Shown here in pieces: positions 52,463 through 61,689 of a DNA stretch of 64,000 bases (position 1 is the first letter of the stretch; each line of letters begins with the position of its first letter). The translations under genes and the position numbers were made by a program. The notes below the pieces were generated by a model. The model saw only the letters and a list, made by a program, of their open reading frames with translations, had not been told where the DNA came from and searched no databases. The stretch comes from Trebonia sp963774945 (GTDB lineage: Bacteria > Actinomycetota > Actinomycetes > Streptosporangiales > Streptosporangiaceae): assembly GCA_963774945.1 (NCBI GenBank), contig CAVZHA010000010.1, positions 62,001 to 126,000 on the forward strand, written 5' to 3'.

Positions 52463-54108
52463 CCAAATCGCCTGCTATCCCCGCATATCGACGATCCGCG
52501 GGTGTCCATGGCCACTGCGAACGGCCGGTCATGTCCATAGGGCGCAGGAGATCTGGGTAAGAATAATGACCGATTCAACACCCGCGTCACTCCAGCAATT
52601 ACTGTCGATGCGAGGAGCCATCCTGTGCCTACCAGAGAGTAAGCGAACCATCTCTCTGGGCCGTTGAGGTTCCATTGGTCAGGCTGGACAAATTGTCCGG
52701 CAGGCAAAAGCAGGTTAATAGTATAAACTAGTGAATTAAAAGGCGGCGACGTGGTCGGATCGACCGGTGGCGGTGGACGCCATGCGAAGGTGATACTGCC
52801 AATGGCAATCAGAGAGATCAGCCAGATTGCCGCCAGCCAAGGACGGTAACCGTAACCTACTGACCAGTCCAGCAAGTAGCCCCACAGCTTTCCCGCAACG
52901 TTCTGAGTCGAGCGACGACGACGTTGCTTTACCAAAAGCACTTTTCGAGCTTGGTCATCATGCCCTATTCGGCGGTAAAACGCCGCCAGTTGCTCGAATG
53001 GCTGCGGGCGATATCCGACTCTATTAAGACTAAGCCACGCAAGTCGGCGACTTGCCGGTAGAGTATCTGCTGACGCGCTAACCGAATCGGATGGGTAACG
53101 CTGTCTTCTGCCGTCGCTTTTGTCACGCTTCGAGGGGGTGGCCAGCGATTCATAGCTGAATCCATCAAGGCGGATATCGGCCGGCCAAGTCATCGGGTCA
53201 TCGCGCAGCACCGAAACTCGCGCGCTACCGAGATCGACTATGCCAAGGACGGGGTTGGCGGTCGTTAGGATCAACTCTTCTGCGATAAGTCTACGCAGGT
53301 CAAGTCCCATTTCTTCTGTAGCCTGGATTGTTGCACCATTCCAGGACAGTTGCCCGTTTATTCGAGCACCCGGAAGTCGCAGCGCACCATCAGCCACAAG
53401 ATCATCGCAGACCATGCGCCCTTCGACCCTTAGATTGTCCGCTATGAGCGCATCGCCTCGGACTCCATTTAGGCGTGCACCATCGAGAAATATCCCACCA
53501 TTCAGGTGCGCACCAACCAGGCGTATTGGCCCCTGTGATTCAAATCCATGCCTGCAAAAAACTCCTCCATCCACCGTGAGGCCGCCCGCGAACAGAGTCC
53601 AGTCATCACTGTTGATTAGTGTCGAACCATTCAGGGTTAGCTCTCCTGTGACATGCGCCATGACAAGCCGCAACCGGCCCTTCACCATCGTTTTAGTGAG
53701 GTCAAGCTGCCCATCGATATTTGCGCTCAGCGCATTGAGGCCGGGCAAATAACTCTGCACGATTCGTATCGTGCGAGTTCGAGCATCAGCAAGGTTCGGA
53801 GGTTCGTCGAAATAGCACTGCTCAAACCATATCGCCTTGACGAGATCGGCTCCGCTAAGATCCAGGCGCCCCGTAATTCTAGCCCCCGCGAGGTGCAGTA
53901 CGGGGATTCTGTTCTTCGGTGCTTGGCCAGAATCCAGCAGGCAGCTTGCCAATATTTCAGCCCGTATACATCGTTTAGATGACCACTCGCTACCGTGAGT
54001 AATATCATCCTGACCTTGGATGCCAGTCCGGAGATCCACTAGCTGACCTGACGCGGCCGAGCGCAGCAAGAGCCTTTCGAGCTGAGACATTTTTCGAAGT
54101 ACACTCAT
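52195..54108 (-). CDS. Low-GC pentapeptide-type membrane protein, 3' end altered
   Basis: 637 residues from the ATG at 54108. About 60-360 are leucine/Asp-rich quasi-repeats (HLAGARITGRLDLSGADLVK; LRLPGARINGQLSWNGATIQ), the solenoid of actinobacterial pentapeptide 'membrane-associated oxidoreductase' proteins. About 445-545 contain two membrane helices (WLAAIWLISLIAIGSITFAW; WFAYSLVGTGWLLASTVIAG). After LNR (near 52565) it reads antisense through the SDR remnant, so the natural stop is lost. GC is near 50-55 %, well below the neighbours. Confidence 0.72.
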   Translation of the reverse strand: MSVLRKMSQLERLLLRSAASGQLVDLRTGIQGQDDITHGSEWSSKRCIRAEILASCLLDSGQAPKNRIPVLHLAGARITGRLDLSGADLVKAIWFEQCYFDEPPNLADARTRTIRIVQSYLPGLNALSANIDGQLDLTKTMVKGRLRLVMAHVTGELTLNGSTLINSDDWTLFAGGLTVDGGVFCRHGFESQGPIRLVGAHLNGGIFLDGARLNGVRGDALIADNLRVEGRMVCDDLVADGALRLPGARINGQLSWNGATIQATEEMGLDLRRLIAEELILTTANPVLGIVDLGSARVSVLRDDPMTWPADIRLDGFSYESLATPSKRDKSDGRRQRYPSDSVSASADTLPASRRLAWLSLNRVGYRPQPFEQLAAFYRRIGHDDQARKVLLVKQRRRRSTQNVAGKLWGYLLDWSVGYGYRPWLAAIWLISLIAIGSITFAWRPPPPVDPTTSPPFNSLVYTINLLLPAGQFVQPDQWNLNGPERWFAYSLVGTGWLLASTVIAGVTRVLNRSLFLPRSPAPYGHDRPFAVAMDTRGSSICGDSRRFGYAQTAMIREAAGDARNTTTPATSMGSPMRCRAAIRSMTSARNPGSDSAGSVPGVRMKVGATAFTVIPCWPHSTARQRVRCAMAALVMQ

Positions 54109-54275
54109 CTCGGTTCCAGATGTGAAAAGAAAAGGAAGTCCACGCTCAGTGTAACCTGCGTGTAAACGTGGTTTATGATACCTGGCACGGCCCTTCACGC
54201 GCGTGGTGGCCGCTGCATCCTTCACACCGTTGACGGCGCCGCCGGATAGGATGTCGATTGGCCGCCCGTGAAGCG

Positions 54276-54887
54276 TTAATTCGCCGACTCGATCCTGATG
54301 TTCTCCGCCATGTCGTCGGCAATCGTTACGGCGGCCTGACTGAAGGCGGGTTCGCCCCACTTCGTGCTCATCATGACGGCCTGGCTTGATTCGGGCGGGC
54401 AGATGACCCAGGCAATTTCCTCGACGATGGCCGTGCGCTTCTTGACCGGATCGGCTTTTCGGAATCGGTGCACGCGCAAGGCCGGGCCGACGGGCACGCT
54501 TGTCTCGGTCATTTCCGTGTCCCCGAACGAGTATTCGTCGGAGCTGAAGATCTCCCGTGCCCGGGTCAGTGTCATCGGGCCGATCACCGGATCCTTGCCG
54601 ATCAGGTGAATCTTGGTCATGGCGCGGGGCGGCAGGTGGCTGAAATCGGGATAAAAGAAGAGCGCTGCGTAAGCAGGCAGCGGATCGCTCCTGAAGTTTT
54701 CCGCGTACTCCTCGAGGCAGCGGGTCAGGCGGTCCGCCTGCCTGCGAGTGCCTGCGGGACCGAGCACTTCGGTGGCCTTCTGCCGGCACCATGGGGCCGG
54801 ATCGTCGGCAGCCAGAACGCTCGTACCGAACTCGATCGTCAGTTGCGCAGGCAGGTAGATGACTGGCTTCCGCTGCAGTTCGGTCAT
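54276..54887 (-). CDS. Accessory protein of the WXG100-like operon (a)
   Basis: 203 residues, cytosolic by appearance. KPVIYLPAQLTIEFGTSVLA, YPDFSHLPPRAMTKIHLIGK, VKKRTAIVEEIAWVICPPES, then NIRIESAN. No family recognised. GAGGTGGG before the ATG, which overlaps the previous stop by 4 nt. Last gene of a four-gene operon; could be an immunity or chaperone-like partner. Confidence 0.75.
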   Translation of the reverse strand: MTELQRKPVIYLPAQLTIEFGTSVLAADDPAPWCRQKATEVLGPAGTRRQADRLTRCLEEYAENFRSDPLPAYAALFFYPDFSHLPPRAMTKIHLIGKDPVIGPMTLTRAREIFSSDEYSFGDTEMTETSVPVGPALRVHRFRKADPVKKRTAIVEEIAWVICPPESSQAVMMSTKWGEPAFSQAAVTIADDMAENIRIESAN

Positions 54888-55480
54888 TGGTCCCACCTCA
54901 GGGTTGTGCAGATCGCGTCGAACAGCTTGGTCAGCGCCGGTACCAGCGGGCTGACCGGCGTGGCGAATGACAGCAGCAGCCATTCGCCATTGTGCGGCAC
55001 GGGCACGAATACCTCCAGGGTGGCCGATTCCGGCTCGCCGGGTGACGAACGACGCCCGGCCGTCCGGACCGCCTGCCCGGCGGGCAGGTCGACGACCGCC
55101 GCAAGGCGCCCGTCGTTTGCCAGGGATCGGGCGAGATCGCGGGCGGTCGCAAGCGGCGTTCCGGACGGCGGCACCAGGAAGATCACCAGCGACGCGGCGA
55201 GCGGTATCCCCGCGACCGGGTCCAGGGACAGGAACATCTCAAGTCCGCCCGCCGCCTGGGCGGCTAGGGTCTGGGCCAGCAACTGCTCCGTCGCCTGGGC
55301 CTTAAGGTGCGGGGCGTTGTCGATCCCGGCGAACTGCCGTTTCAACAGCGCGGCGACGGAGCGTTCGCGGCGGCCCGGTTCCAGGTCGACCGCGAACCAG
55401 CCACCGGGAACCACCAGACGGTACCCGGATGCCGGGCAGCACGGGTGCCCGGTCGCCGCTGTTCTCTGCGCCTGCGTCAT
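54884..55480 (-). CDS. Accessory protein of the WXG100-like operon (b)
   Basis: 198 residues. GYRLVVPGGWFAVDLEPGRR is a common opening in actinobacterial proteins next to type VII substrates. LEMFLSLDPVAGIPLAASLV, LEVFVPVPHNGEWLLLSFAT follow. No signal peptide. Eight nt after the large gene's stop. Unknown function. Confidence 0.75.
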   Translation of the reverse strand: MTQAQRTAATGHPCCPASGYRLVVPGGWFAVDLEPGRRERSVAALLKRQFAGIDNAPHLKAQATEQLLAQTLAAQAAGGLEMFLSLDPVAGIPLAASLVIFLVPPSGTPLATARDLARSLANDGRLAAVVDLPAGQAVRTAGRRSSPGEPESATLEVFVPVPHNGEWLLLSFATPVSPLVPALTKLFDAICTTLRWDQ

Positions 55481-55488
55481 CGCGGAGC

Positions 55489-57108
55489 CTAGCCGTCGGC
55501 GCCGTGCGGCAGCACTGCCTTCAGGTCTCCCCAGCCGGGCAGTGGGTGACCAAGCGAGTCCAGCTTGCCGGCCGCGTCAGTCCCGAGGCCGGTTCCCTGG
55601 GTGATCCGGAACAGTGCCTGATAGCCCTGGATCCGCGATGTCATTGCCCAGGTCACGCCTTGTGCGTACGGCATGCCATCGCCCGCCTCGACAGCCTTGC
55701 TCAACGCCGAGCCGATCTCCACGCTGCCCAAGCCCGCCACGGACTTGAGTGCGCGACCCAGTTTGCCCACGCCGTCCTCGGCTAGCGCGTCGCCGAACTT
55801 CCCGTCCTGCCACGCTTTCATCGCCGTCAGGAAGACGGGACGGATGGCGCCTACCTCCTTCATCTGCTCCATCATCTTGGCGGTCAGCTTCACACCGTCG
55901 ATGTCCATGGCGGCCTTGCCGGCGTCGCCGCCAGCCTCGATGACGCTGGCTACAGATCCGTCTCCCGCCCGCACGATCGCTTGATACGCGGAACTGGCGT
56001 TCTCCGTAATCTCGGCGGCGGCTTCGGCCCCGCCGATCACGCCCTTGCCGATCCCGAAGGTGATCAGCCCGACCGCGTCCACCATGACATCGAGCAGCGA
56101 CCCGTGGCCCGTCGCGAGCAGCACTACATGGCAGGCGAACGCCAGGGCCTGGGCGAGCAGGGCCACGGTCTCGAAGAGCGCGGCGAACGCCTGCAGGCCG
56201 GGGATGAACGCGAGGACCAGCGCGATGACCCCGCACACGCTCGCGATCACGCCTGCCACGTCGGCCAGGTCCGACACATACTGGACCCAGTGCGACGCGG
56301 CGAAGCCGCGGACGCTATCGACGGTGGAGTCGAGCCAGTGCAGGAAGCCCGACGGGTTGTTGAGGCCGTCATTGTCGATCGCGGTCAGGATCAGCTGCGC
56401 GGCGGCGTGCGCGTCGGCGGCTTGGTCGGCGGCGGCCGACGCTACCGTGCGCGCGGCGGCGGCGAGCTGGTCGATCGCGGCGTTGTAGGCGTTCTTGAGC
56501 GCGCCCACGTTGGCCGGGTCGTCGGGGAACGCGGGCAGGTACGGCGGGATCACACCGGGGCTCGCCTGCGGCATCGGGCCGGCCATCGTCACGGGAACCG
56601 CCGGAACCGGAACCCAGGCGATCCCCGCCACCCCGGCAGGCCCCGGCGTGCCTGTCGGTCCTGGCGGCCGGGGGAGCGGCCGGGTGGGGTCTGCGCCGTT
56701 GGTCGCGGCGAGCAGCTGGGTCCACGCTCGGCGCCGATCGGCCTCAGAGCCTGAGGTGCCCGCGGTTCCGTTGACCGCGCCGAGCGCGGCGGCGGCCTTC
56801 TCCCGGTGCTCTTGGAGCTGGGCCGCGTATCCGCTGCCGCCGTAGGTGCTCCTGCCGAGCGCCCGGGCGACCGTGAAGAAGCGGCGGTGCGTGCGGCCGA
56901 TGGACGCGGCGGTGGACGCCGCCCTGACGCGGAACTGCTCGCCGGCGTCGCTGTCCCAGGTCTCGCTCGCGCAGATCCGGGGCAGGGTGCTGGCCATCCG
57001 CTCGATCTCCGCCGCCGCGTCGGCCATCCGCTGGCCGAGCGCCGCCAGCGTCTCAGGGTCACCGGGAACGGGATCGGGGTCGCTGAGCGGCCACCAGTCT
57101 TGGCTCAC
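55489..57108 (-). CDS. Large WXG100-like (putative type VII) protein with membrane core
   Basis: 539 residues. N-terminus WWPLSDPDPVPGDPETLAAL, then ETWDSDAGEQFRVRAAS, a WxG-like helical hairpin as in actinobacterial T7-secreted toxins. Pro-rich linker near 145-190, a second helical segment, and hydrophobic helices at about 280-350 (DVAGVIASVCGVIALVLAFI). The C-terminal ~150 residues are unrecognised and could be an effector. GTG start overlapping the upstream stop. Confidence 0.75.
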   Translation of the reverse strand: MSQDWWPLSDPDPVPGDPETLAALGQRMADAAAEIERMASTLPRICASETWDSDAGEQFRVRAASTAASIGRTHRRFFTVARALGRSTYGGSGYAAQLQEHREKAAAALGAVNGTAGTSGSEADRRRAWTQLLAATNGADPTRPLPRPPGPTGTPGPAGVAGIAWVPVPAVPVTMAGPMPQASPGVIPPYLPAFPDDPANVGALKNAYNAAIDQLAAAARTVASAAADQAADAHAAAQLILTAIDNDGLNNPSGFLHWLDSTVDSVRGFAASHWVQYVSDLADVAGVIASVCGVIALVLAFIPGLQAFAALFETVALLAQALAFACHVVLLATGHGSLLDVMVDAVGLITFGIGKGVIGGAEAAAEITENASSAYQAIVRAGDGSVASVIEAGGDAGKAAMDIDGVKLTAKMMEQMKEVGAIRPVFLTAMKAWQDGKFGDALAEDGVGKLGRALKSVAGLGSVEIGSALSKAVEAGDGMPYAQGVTWAMTSRIQGYQALFRITQGTGLGTDAAGKLDSLGHPLPGWGDLKAVLPHGADG

Positions 57109-57443
57109 GGCCGCGGCCCGCTACCGGCGGAACTGCTGCTCGCGATGCCAGCCCCAGCCCCGCCCCCGGGAAGAGCGCGAGCCAGCATGTCGTCAGTTCT
57201 CGTGTACTCAGCCACGGCCTGGGCGGCCAGGCCTGACATATCCCGCAGCTCGCCGATCAGCGCATCGCGCTTATCACTCCACCCGGTGGCGAAGTCCGTT
57301 AGCGCCGCCGCAAGCTCGGCGCTCCCGGCCGCCCCGCCCGCATCGGCGACCTGCGTTATGGCTGCGAACTCATCGCCAAGAACCCGCAGCGACCCGGATA
57401 CCTGAGTGATCCCGGCCAGGTTCGCGGTCAGGTGATCTGCCAC
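57105..57443 (-). CDS. WXG100/ESX-like small helical protein
   Basis: 112 residues from the GTG at 57443 (AGGGAG upstream). Two long helices: HLTANLAGITQVSGSLRVLG, AELAAALTDFATGWSDKRDA, GELRDMSGLAAQAVAEYTRT. Size and form fit an ESX-type partner of the large protein. First gene of the operon. Confidence 0.7.
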   Translation of the reverse strand: MADHLTANLAGITQVSGSLRVLGDEFAAITQVADAGGAAGSAELAAALTDFATGWSDKRDALIGELRDMSGLAAQAVAEYTRTDDMLARALPGGGAGAGIASSSSAGSGPRP

Positions 57444-57602
57444 CGGGACTCCCTGATCGGTAGTGCGTGTTGGCAACGATCGGTAGTGCATAGTCGGCAA
57501 AGCGCTCAATCTAGGTAACGCACGAATCCCCGGACCGGTTCACCAGATGGACCAACTCGCCACCTGGCCCGCGATCTCTATATCCTCGCGCGCGGCGATG
57601 AC

Positions 57603-58004
57603 GTGACGGCCGGGGTGGCCACCATCGTCGGCCGGCCGCAAACCCGCGCACAGCGACACGCCATCATCGGCCGCGCCTGGCACGTCCAGGGTGTCGTCGC
57701 CGTCCGCGACCGCCTCGACTACCCTCCGCCGGGACCGGATCCCTTCCATATCCTGGGGCCTCCGTCCATTTGGGCGGGATCATCGTCCTGTCGTGGACGG
57801 AAGGTCAAAATCGAAATCTGCCTATCGAACGGACCGTGGCTTCGACTTTTTCCGCCAGGAACTCTCGCTCGCCGATCTGCCGGTGGTCAGCCCTTCCCCG
57901 ATGAGCCCCAGGATCCGGCGCTCCTGGGGGTCAGGCAGTTGACCTCAGGCATCCGGGAGCGGATCACGCGGCAGTTCGCTCACAGTGGTTACGTCCGCAA
58001 GTAG
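57603..58004 (+). pseudogene. Degenerate BON-domain remnant
   Basis: VTAGVATIVGRPQTRAQRHA, then WHVQGVVAVRDRLDY matches the C-terminal half of a BON domain (GxVxLxG...GVxxVxxxLxY). The rest of this frame to GIRERITRQFAHSGYVRK is unrecognised. Missing the CBS part usual in such proteins. Confidence 0.4.
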
Positions 58005-58154
58005 ATGCCATTTGCTTAGTATGTGTGTTCTAATAGATGGCAAGCTGCGGCCTCCGCAGCAGCAGCCGATCCGTCGCCGCGGGCGGACGGCAGGATCCGC
58101 GCCGCCGGCCAGGTCGGGATCGGAGCCGCAAGAAGCAGTCGAGGGGTGATCGTG

Positions 58155-59162
58155 ATGCCTGGATTCGAAAATAAAATCTATATAGATGCCGACAGGCTGG
58201 CCATCCTGGAAAACCGGGCCGCTGAGCTTGAGCGGCTGCTACTGCTGGTCACGCGGCCGGAGGGCGACGCCCAGCCGAATGCGGCGGTGCCCTACGCCGT
58301 GCCCGAGGGCGGCAAGCGCCACGCTGGGGCGTTCAAGAGCGGCGGCTCCGGGGGCGGCGGTCCTGCGGCCGATGGACGGACGGAGGCACTCATTAACCGG
58401 GGGCGGCCGGGCTCTCGCCGGGCGCGGCGCCGACGGCTGCTCGCACACTGGCGGCTGATCGTGGCGGGGATGGTCGCGCTGGTCACCGGGGTCGTCGTGG
58501 CCCTAGTCGCAACCCGCGGTTCGGACGCGGCCTGGCCGGCGAGCGTGGCGACGGTCCAGGCCGAGATCGGGCAGGCCTGCGCGAACCCTGATGTGGTGGC
58601 CGAGCCCAGCGGGTTGAACTTCGCCTGTGCCAAGGACACCAACCAGGTGCTGTGGGTCTTCGCCTTGCTTACCAGCGGGGACAACCCGAACTTCGTCGAC
58701 CAGTCAACCGGCCGCGAGGGACTTGAGCCGGTCCAGGCGGCGCAGGGCGGCGACATCGCCTGGTCCCTCAACCTGCACCACCCGTACGACCCCGCCAACC
58801 CCATCGACAGCCTCGCCGTCGCCGCGCGCGCGATCAACAACATCATCAGCGGTGCCGCCCTGACCTCTTCTACCGGGAGCGCGCTGATCGAGCCGGGCCT
58901 GGAGAGCAAGGCGGCGAACTGCCAGCGGTATACCGGCTCGGCGAAGCTGGCCACCAGAGCGGGCTACCCGGCGGCGTGCGCGTCACCGGTTACCACCGCG
59001 TCCGGGCAGGCCGCGCTGGTGAGCGACGCGTTCCAGCAGTGGATGGACGGCACCCCGTCCCGGATCGCGAGGGAAGCGGGCGTGCTGTTCGGGAACGCCG
59101 ACAATCCCGGCAGCCCCCGGGCCCGAGCCATTCTCGCCAGCCTGCCCGCGTCCGGCGGGTAA
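58155..59162 (+). CDS. Single-pass membrane protein preceding the wall hydrolase
   Basis: 335 residues. N-terminal heptad-like helix (DADRLAILENRAAELERLLL), Gly-rich linker, positively charged RRARRRRLLAHW, membrane helix (LIVAGMVALVTGVVVALVAT, about 108-127), then an extracellular domain with conserved-looking cysteines and QLNL-type helices (NPIDSLAVAARAINNIISGA). ATG with GAGGGG upstream. Operonic with the hydrolase; may anchor or regulate it. Family unknown. Confidence 0.75.
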   Translation: MPGFENKIYIDADRLAILENRAAELERLLLLVTRPEGDAQPNAAVPYAVPEGGKRHAGAFKSGGSGGGGPAADGRTEALINRGRPGSRRARRRRLLAHWRLIVAGMVALVTGVVVALVATRGSDAAWPASVATVQAEIGQACANPDVVAEPSGLNFACAKDTNQVLWVFALLTSGDNPNFVDQSTGREGLEPVQAAQGGDIAWSLNLHHPYDPANPIDSLAVAARAINNIISGAALTSSTGSALIEPGLESKAANCQRYTGSAKLATRAGYPAACASPVTTASGQAALVSDAFQQWMDGTPSRIAREAGVLFGNADNPGSPRARAILASLPASGG

Positions 59163-59283
59163 CGGCGAAGCGCGTGGCACCGGAGGCGAGCGCGGGATGA
59201 AAGGAGAAGTCAGCGACCGAGCAGCAATCGGACCCCCAGCAGCAGGTAGACGGCTGTAACCGGCGACGAGGAGGAGGGTACCC

Positions 59284-61536
59284 GTGAGCGTCGCCAGGAA
59301 GGCATGGTGGCAGCAGGCGACGGCGCTCGTCACCGTGAGCGCCGGCGGTGTGATCACCGGCTTCAACTTCGTTCCGGGCGCCGCGACGCTGACCACTCCA
59401 GCCAGCGTGCCGCTTCACCTGCTCGCGCTCGAGCGGGCGGCGCAGCCCGACACGGCCGGGAAGGCAACCGCCAGCGACGCGCAGCTGCGGGCCGCGATCG
59501 TCAACGTGGCCCGCTACTACCTCAGGCTCGCGCAGACCAAGACGCCCGCCCAGATGGAGGCGCTGATCTGGGGCGAGGTCAGCAGCGATGGCACCGACCA
59601 CGGGCCCACCTGCGCCGCGTTCGCCAGTCTCACCCTCGAACTGGCCGCCCATACGTCGGGGCTGCGCAGCTGGGTCGATGGGGGGACCACCTATCCCTGG
59701 CCGCTGCCGACCTGGGCGGACGTGCGGGTGGACACCAACTCGGCCTCGCCGCAGATCACCTCCGTGGTGGCCGACGCGCAGGCGCACGGACGCTGGCACC
59801 CGCTCGGCGACGGCTACATCCCTCAGCCCGGCGACTGGGTCGTCTACGACGGCCACGTCGCGGTCCTTGTCACCTACTCCGGCGGGATCCTCGACACCAT
59901 CGCCGCCGACTCCCTGCCCGACCTCACCGTCAATGCCCATTCCGCTTCCGCACCGCTCGCGGACCAGGGCATCGCCGGCTTCGTCGACAATGGCAACCTC
60001 CAGCCGGCCACGGGCGAAACGTCCGGCCAGGCCGTCAAGACAGCGCCGCGGCCAGGCAGCACGGCCCCGGCTAACGCCAAGGCTGCCTCGGCGAAGGCGG
60101 CGGCGGCAGCCACCGCCGCGGTCCCCGGCCTGCCTGACACGGTCGCGCTCGCGGGGACTGGCGGCATTCCCGGCGCTGGCCCCGCTGCGGGGAACGGCGG
60201 CACGGGCGAGCCATCGACGGCGGCAGTGCCCGGGGTGCTCGCCACCGGTCAGCTCCTCGGCCAGCCCGCCGCGAGTGCCGCGCCGCGGCCCAAGTCGACC
60301 ACGTCCGCGCCCGCGCCCGCCAAGTCATCCCATTCGGTCACGCCGGCCCCGGCCGCGTCCCGGTCGACCGCCAGTTCGTCCCCGAAGCAGTACGCCGCGC
60401 CGGCGGCGCGGAGCCAGCAGGCGTTCATCAGCCTGGTCGCGCCCGGCGCGGTCGCCGCCCAGCAGCGCTTTGGCGTACCCGCATCGGTGACGATCGCCCA
60501 GGCGATCGAGGAGTCCGCCTGGGGCCAGAGCAGCCTCGCGGCCCGGTACCACAACCTGTTCGGCATCAAGGGCACCGGACCCGCCGGAAGCGTCACCCTG
60601 CCGACTCAGGAGTACGAGAGCGGCAGCTGGGTCACCACCGACGCGCAGTTCGCCGTCTACCGCAACGACGCCGAGTCCATCGCCGGCCACGCGGAGCTCC
60701 TCGCCACCAGCGGCTACTACGCCCGCGCGATGGCCGACCGCGCTTACCCGGACGCGTTCGCCAACAATCTCACCGGTGTCTACGCCACCGACCCCGACTA
60801 CGGCGCCAACCTCATCGCCCTGATGCAGCTCTACAACCTCTACCAGTACGACACGGCCCCGGCAGCCACGCCCACCGCCGCTCCGGCACGTGCGCCCTCG
60901 CAGACCAGCGCCTCGGCCAGTAGCAGCATCCCCGGCGTCATCTACCCCGGGAAGGTCACCTCCGGCGTCGCCGCCCGGCATCAGGCGCAGCTGCCGCAGG
61001 CGGTGACGACCGCCCTGTTCGCCACCGTCAAAGGGCCCCTGGGCCGGGGCGAGCACCTGTACCGCGACGTGGCGGCGAGCACGGGCAGCAGTTGGAAGCT
61101 GCTGGCGGCCGCCGACTGGATGCAGTGCAAGGCCGACCCGCGCTGCTCACCCGTGCAGGGCGAGAAACTCGGGACGGTCAACGCTGACGGTACCTCCTAC
61201 CGGACCAAGACCGCCGCCCTCGCCCAGTGTGCCGCCGACCTCATCGAACTGTCCGCCGCGGTCTACGGTATCGACCTCACCGCCCGCCGCCCGCTGTCCG
61301 TCCGGGAGCTCGCCGCCGCATTCGCCGCGTTCCGCTGGGGTGCCCTCCTCAAGCGGCACAACGTATCGCCGATGGAGTTCCCCTACTCGGTGGCCGGCCT
61401 TACCGTCGCGCACCAGAAGATGCACTGGCCGCCCATCAACGACCCAGACACACCCGACCGGCCCGGCGCCCGCTTCCGCCAGCCGTTTGGCGCGGTCCCG
61501 GTGGTGCTCAGCCTCGGCTACCCAGCCACCGTCTAA
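59284..61536 (+). CDS. Secreted CHAP plus GH73 peptidoglycan hydrolase
   Basis: 750 residues. Signal-like N-terminus; CHAP-like amidase/endopeptidase at about 75-245 with Cys in GPTCAAFA and His in PGDWVVYDGHVAVLVTY; Ala/Pro/Ser linker (250-375); GH73 glucosaminidase at about 376-520 with catalytic Glu in AIEESAWGQSSLAARYHNLF; second linker; a C-terminal unknown domain (about 565-750) with AADWMQCKADPRCSPVQGEK. GTG start with GGAGGAGG. Two different wall-cutting domains on one chain point to remodelling for cell-wall passage. Confidence 0.88.
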   Translation: MSVARKAWWQQATALVTVSAGGVITGFNFVPGAATLTTPASVPLHLLALERAAQPDTAGKATASDAQLRAAIVNVARYYLRLAQTKTPAQMEALIWGEVSSDGTDHGPTCAAFASLTLELAAHTSGLRSWVDGGTTYPWPLPTWADVRVDTNSASPQITSVVADAQAHGRWHPLGDGYIPQPGDWVVYDGHVAVLVTYSGGILDTIAADSLPDLTVNAHSASAPLADQGIAGFVDNGNLQPATGETSGQAVKTAPRPGSTAPANAKAASAKAAAAATAAVPGLPDTVALAGTGGIPGAGPAAGNGGTGEPSTAAVPGVLATGQLLGQPAASAAPRPKSTTSAPAPAKSSHSVTPAPAASRSTASSSPKQYAAPAARSQQAFISLVAPGAVAAQQRFGVPASVTIAQAIEESAWGQSSLAARYHNLFGIKGTGPAGSVTLPTQEYESGSWVTTDAQFAVYRNDAESIAGHAELLATSGYYARAMADRAYPDAFANNLTGVYATDPDYGANLIALMQLYNLYQYDTAPAATPTAAPARAPSQTSASASSSIPGVIYPGKVTSGVAARHQAQLPQAVTTALFATVKGPLGRGEHLYRDVAASTGSSWKLLAAADWMQCKADPRCSPVQGEKLGTVNADGTSYRTKTAALAQCAADLIELSAAVYGIDLTARRPLSVRELAAAFAAFRWGALLKRHNVSPMEFPYSVAGLTVAHQKMHWPPINDPDTPDRPGARFRQPFGAVPVVLSLGYPATV

Positions 61537-61620
61537 CAGTTTCGGTCAATGCGGTTCAGCCCGCCCTGGATTGCCTGACATCTCCCCGCCGGCAGCTGGC
61601 AGGCCCGCGCAGGGCCGGGA

Positions 61621-61647
61621 TGTCACACTCCGCGGCCCGGTCTCGTC
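61621..61647 (+). promoter_or_regulatory. ECF41-type promoter
   Basis: TGTCACA (61621-61627), 16 nt, CGTC (61644-61647), the published ECF41 consensus and spacing. It lies 43 nt upstream of the oxidoreductase whose operon includes the ECF41 gene. Confidence 0.85.
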
Positions 61648-61689
61648 CACCTCCGTTAGCGGGTAAATCGTCGAGGTAGGGGTGGGCGG

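Noticed and set aside
26815..57840. 17-mer ATCGAACGGACCGTGGC at 26815-26831 and 57824-57840
   Set aside because: No extension on either side and no matching gene context; a single GC-biased 17-mer pair in 64 kb can be chance.
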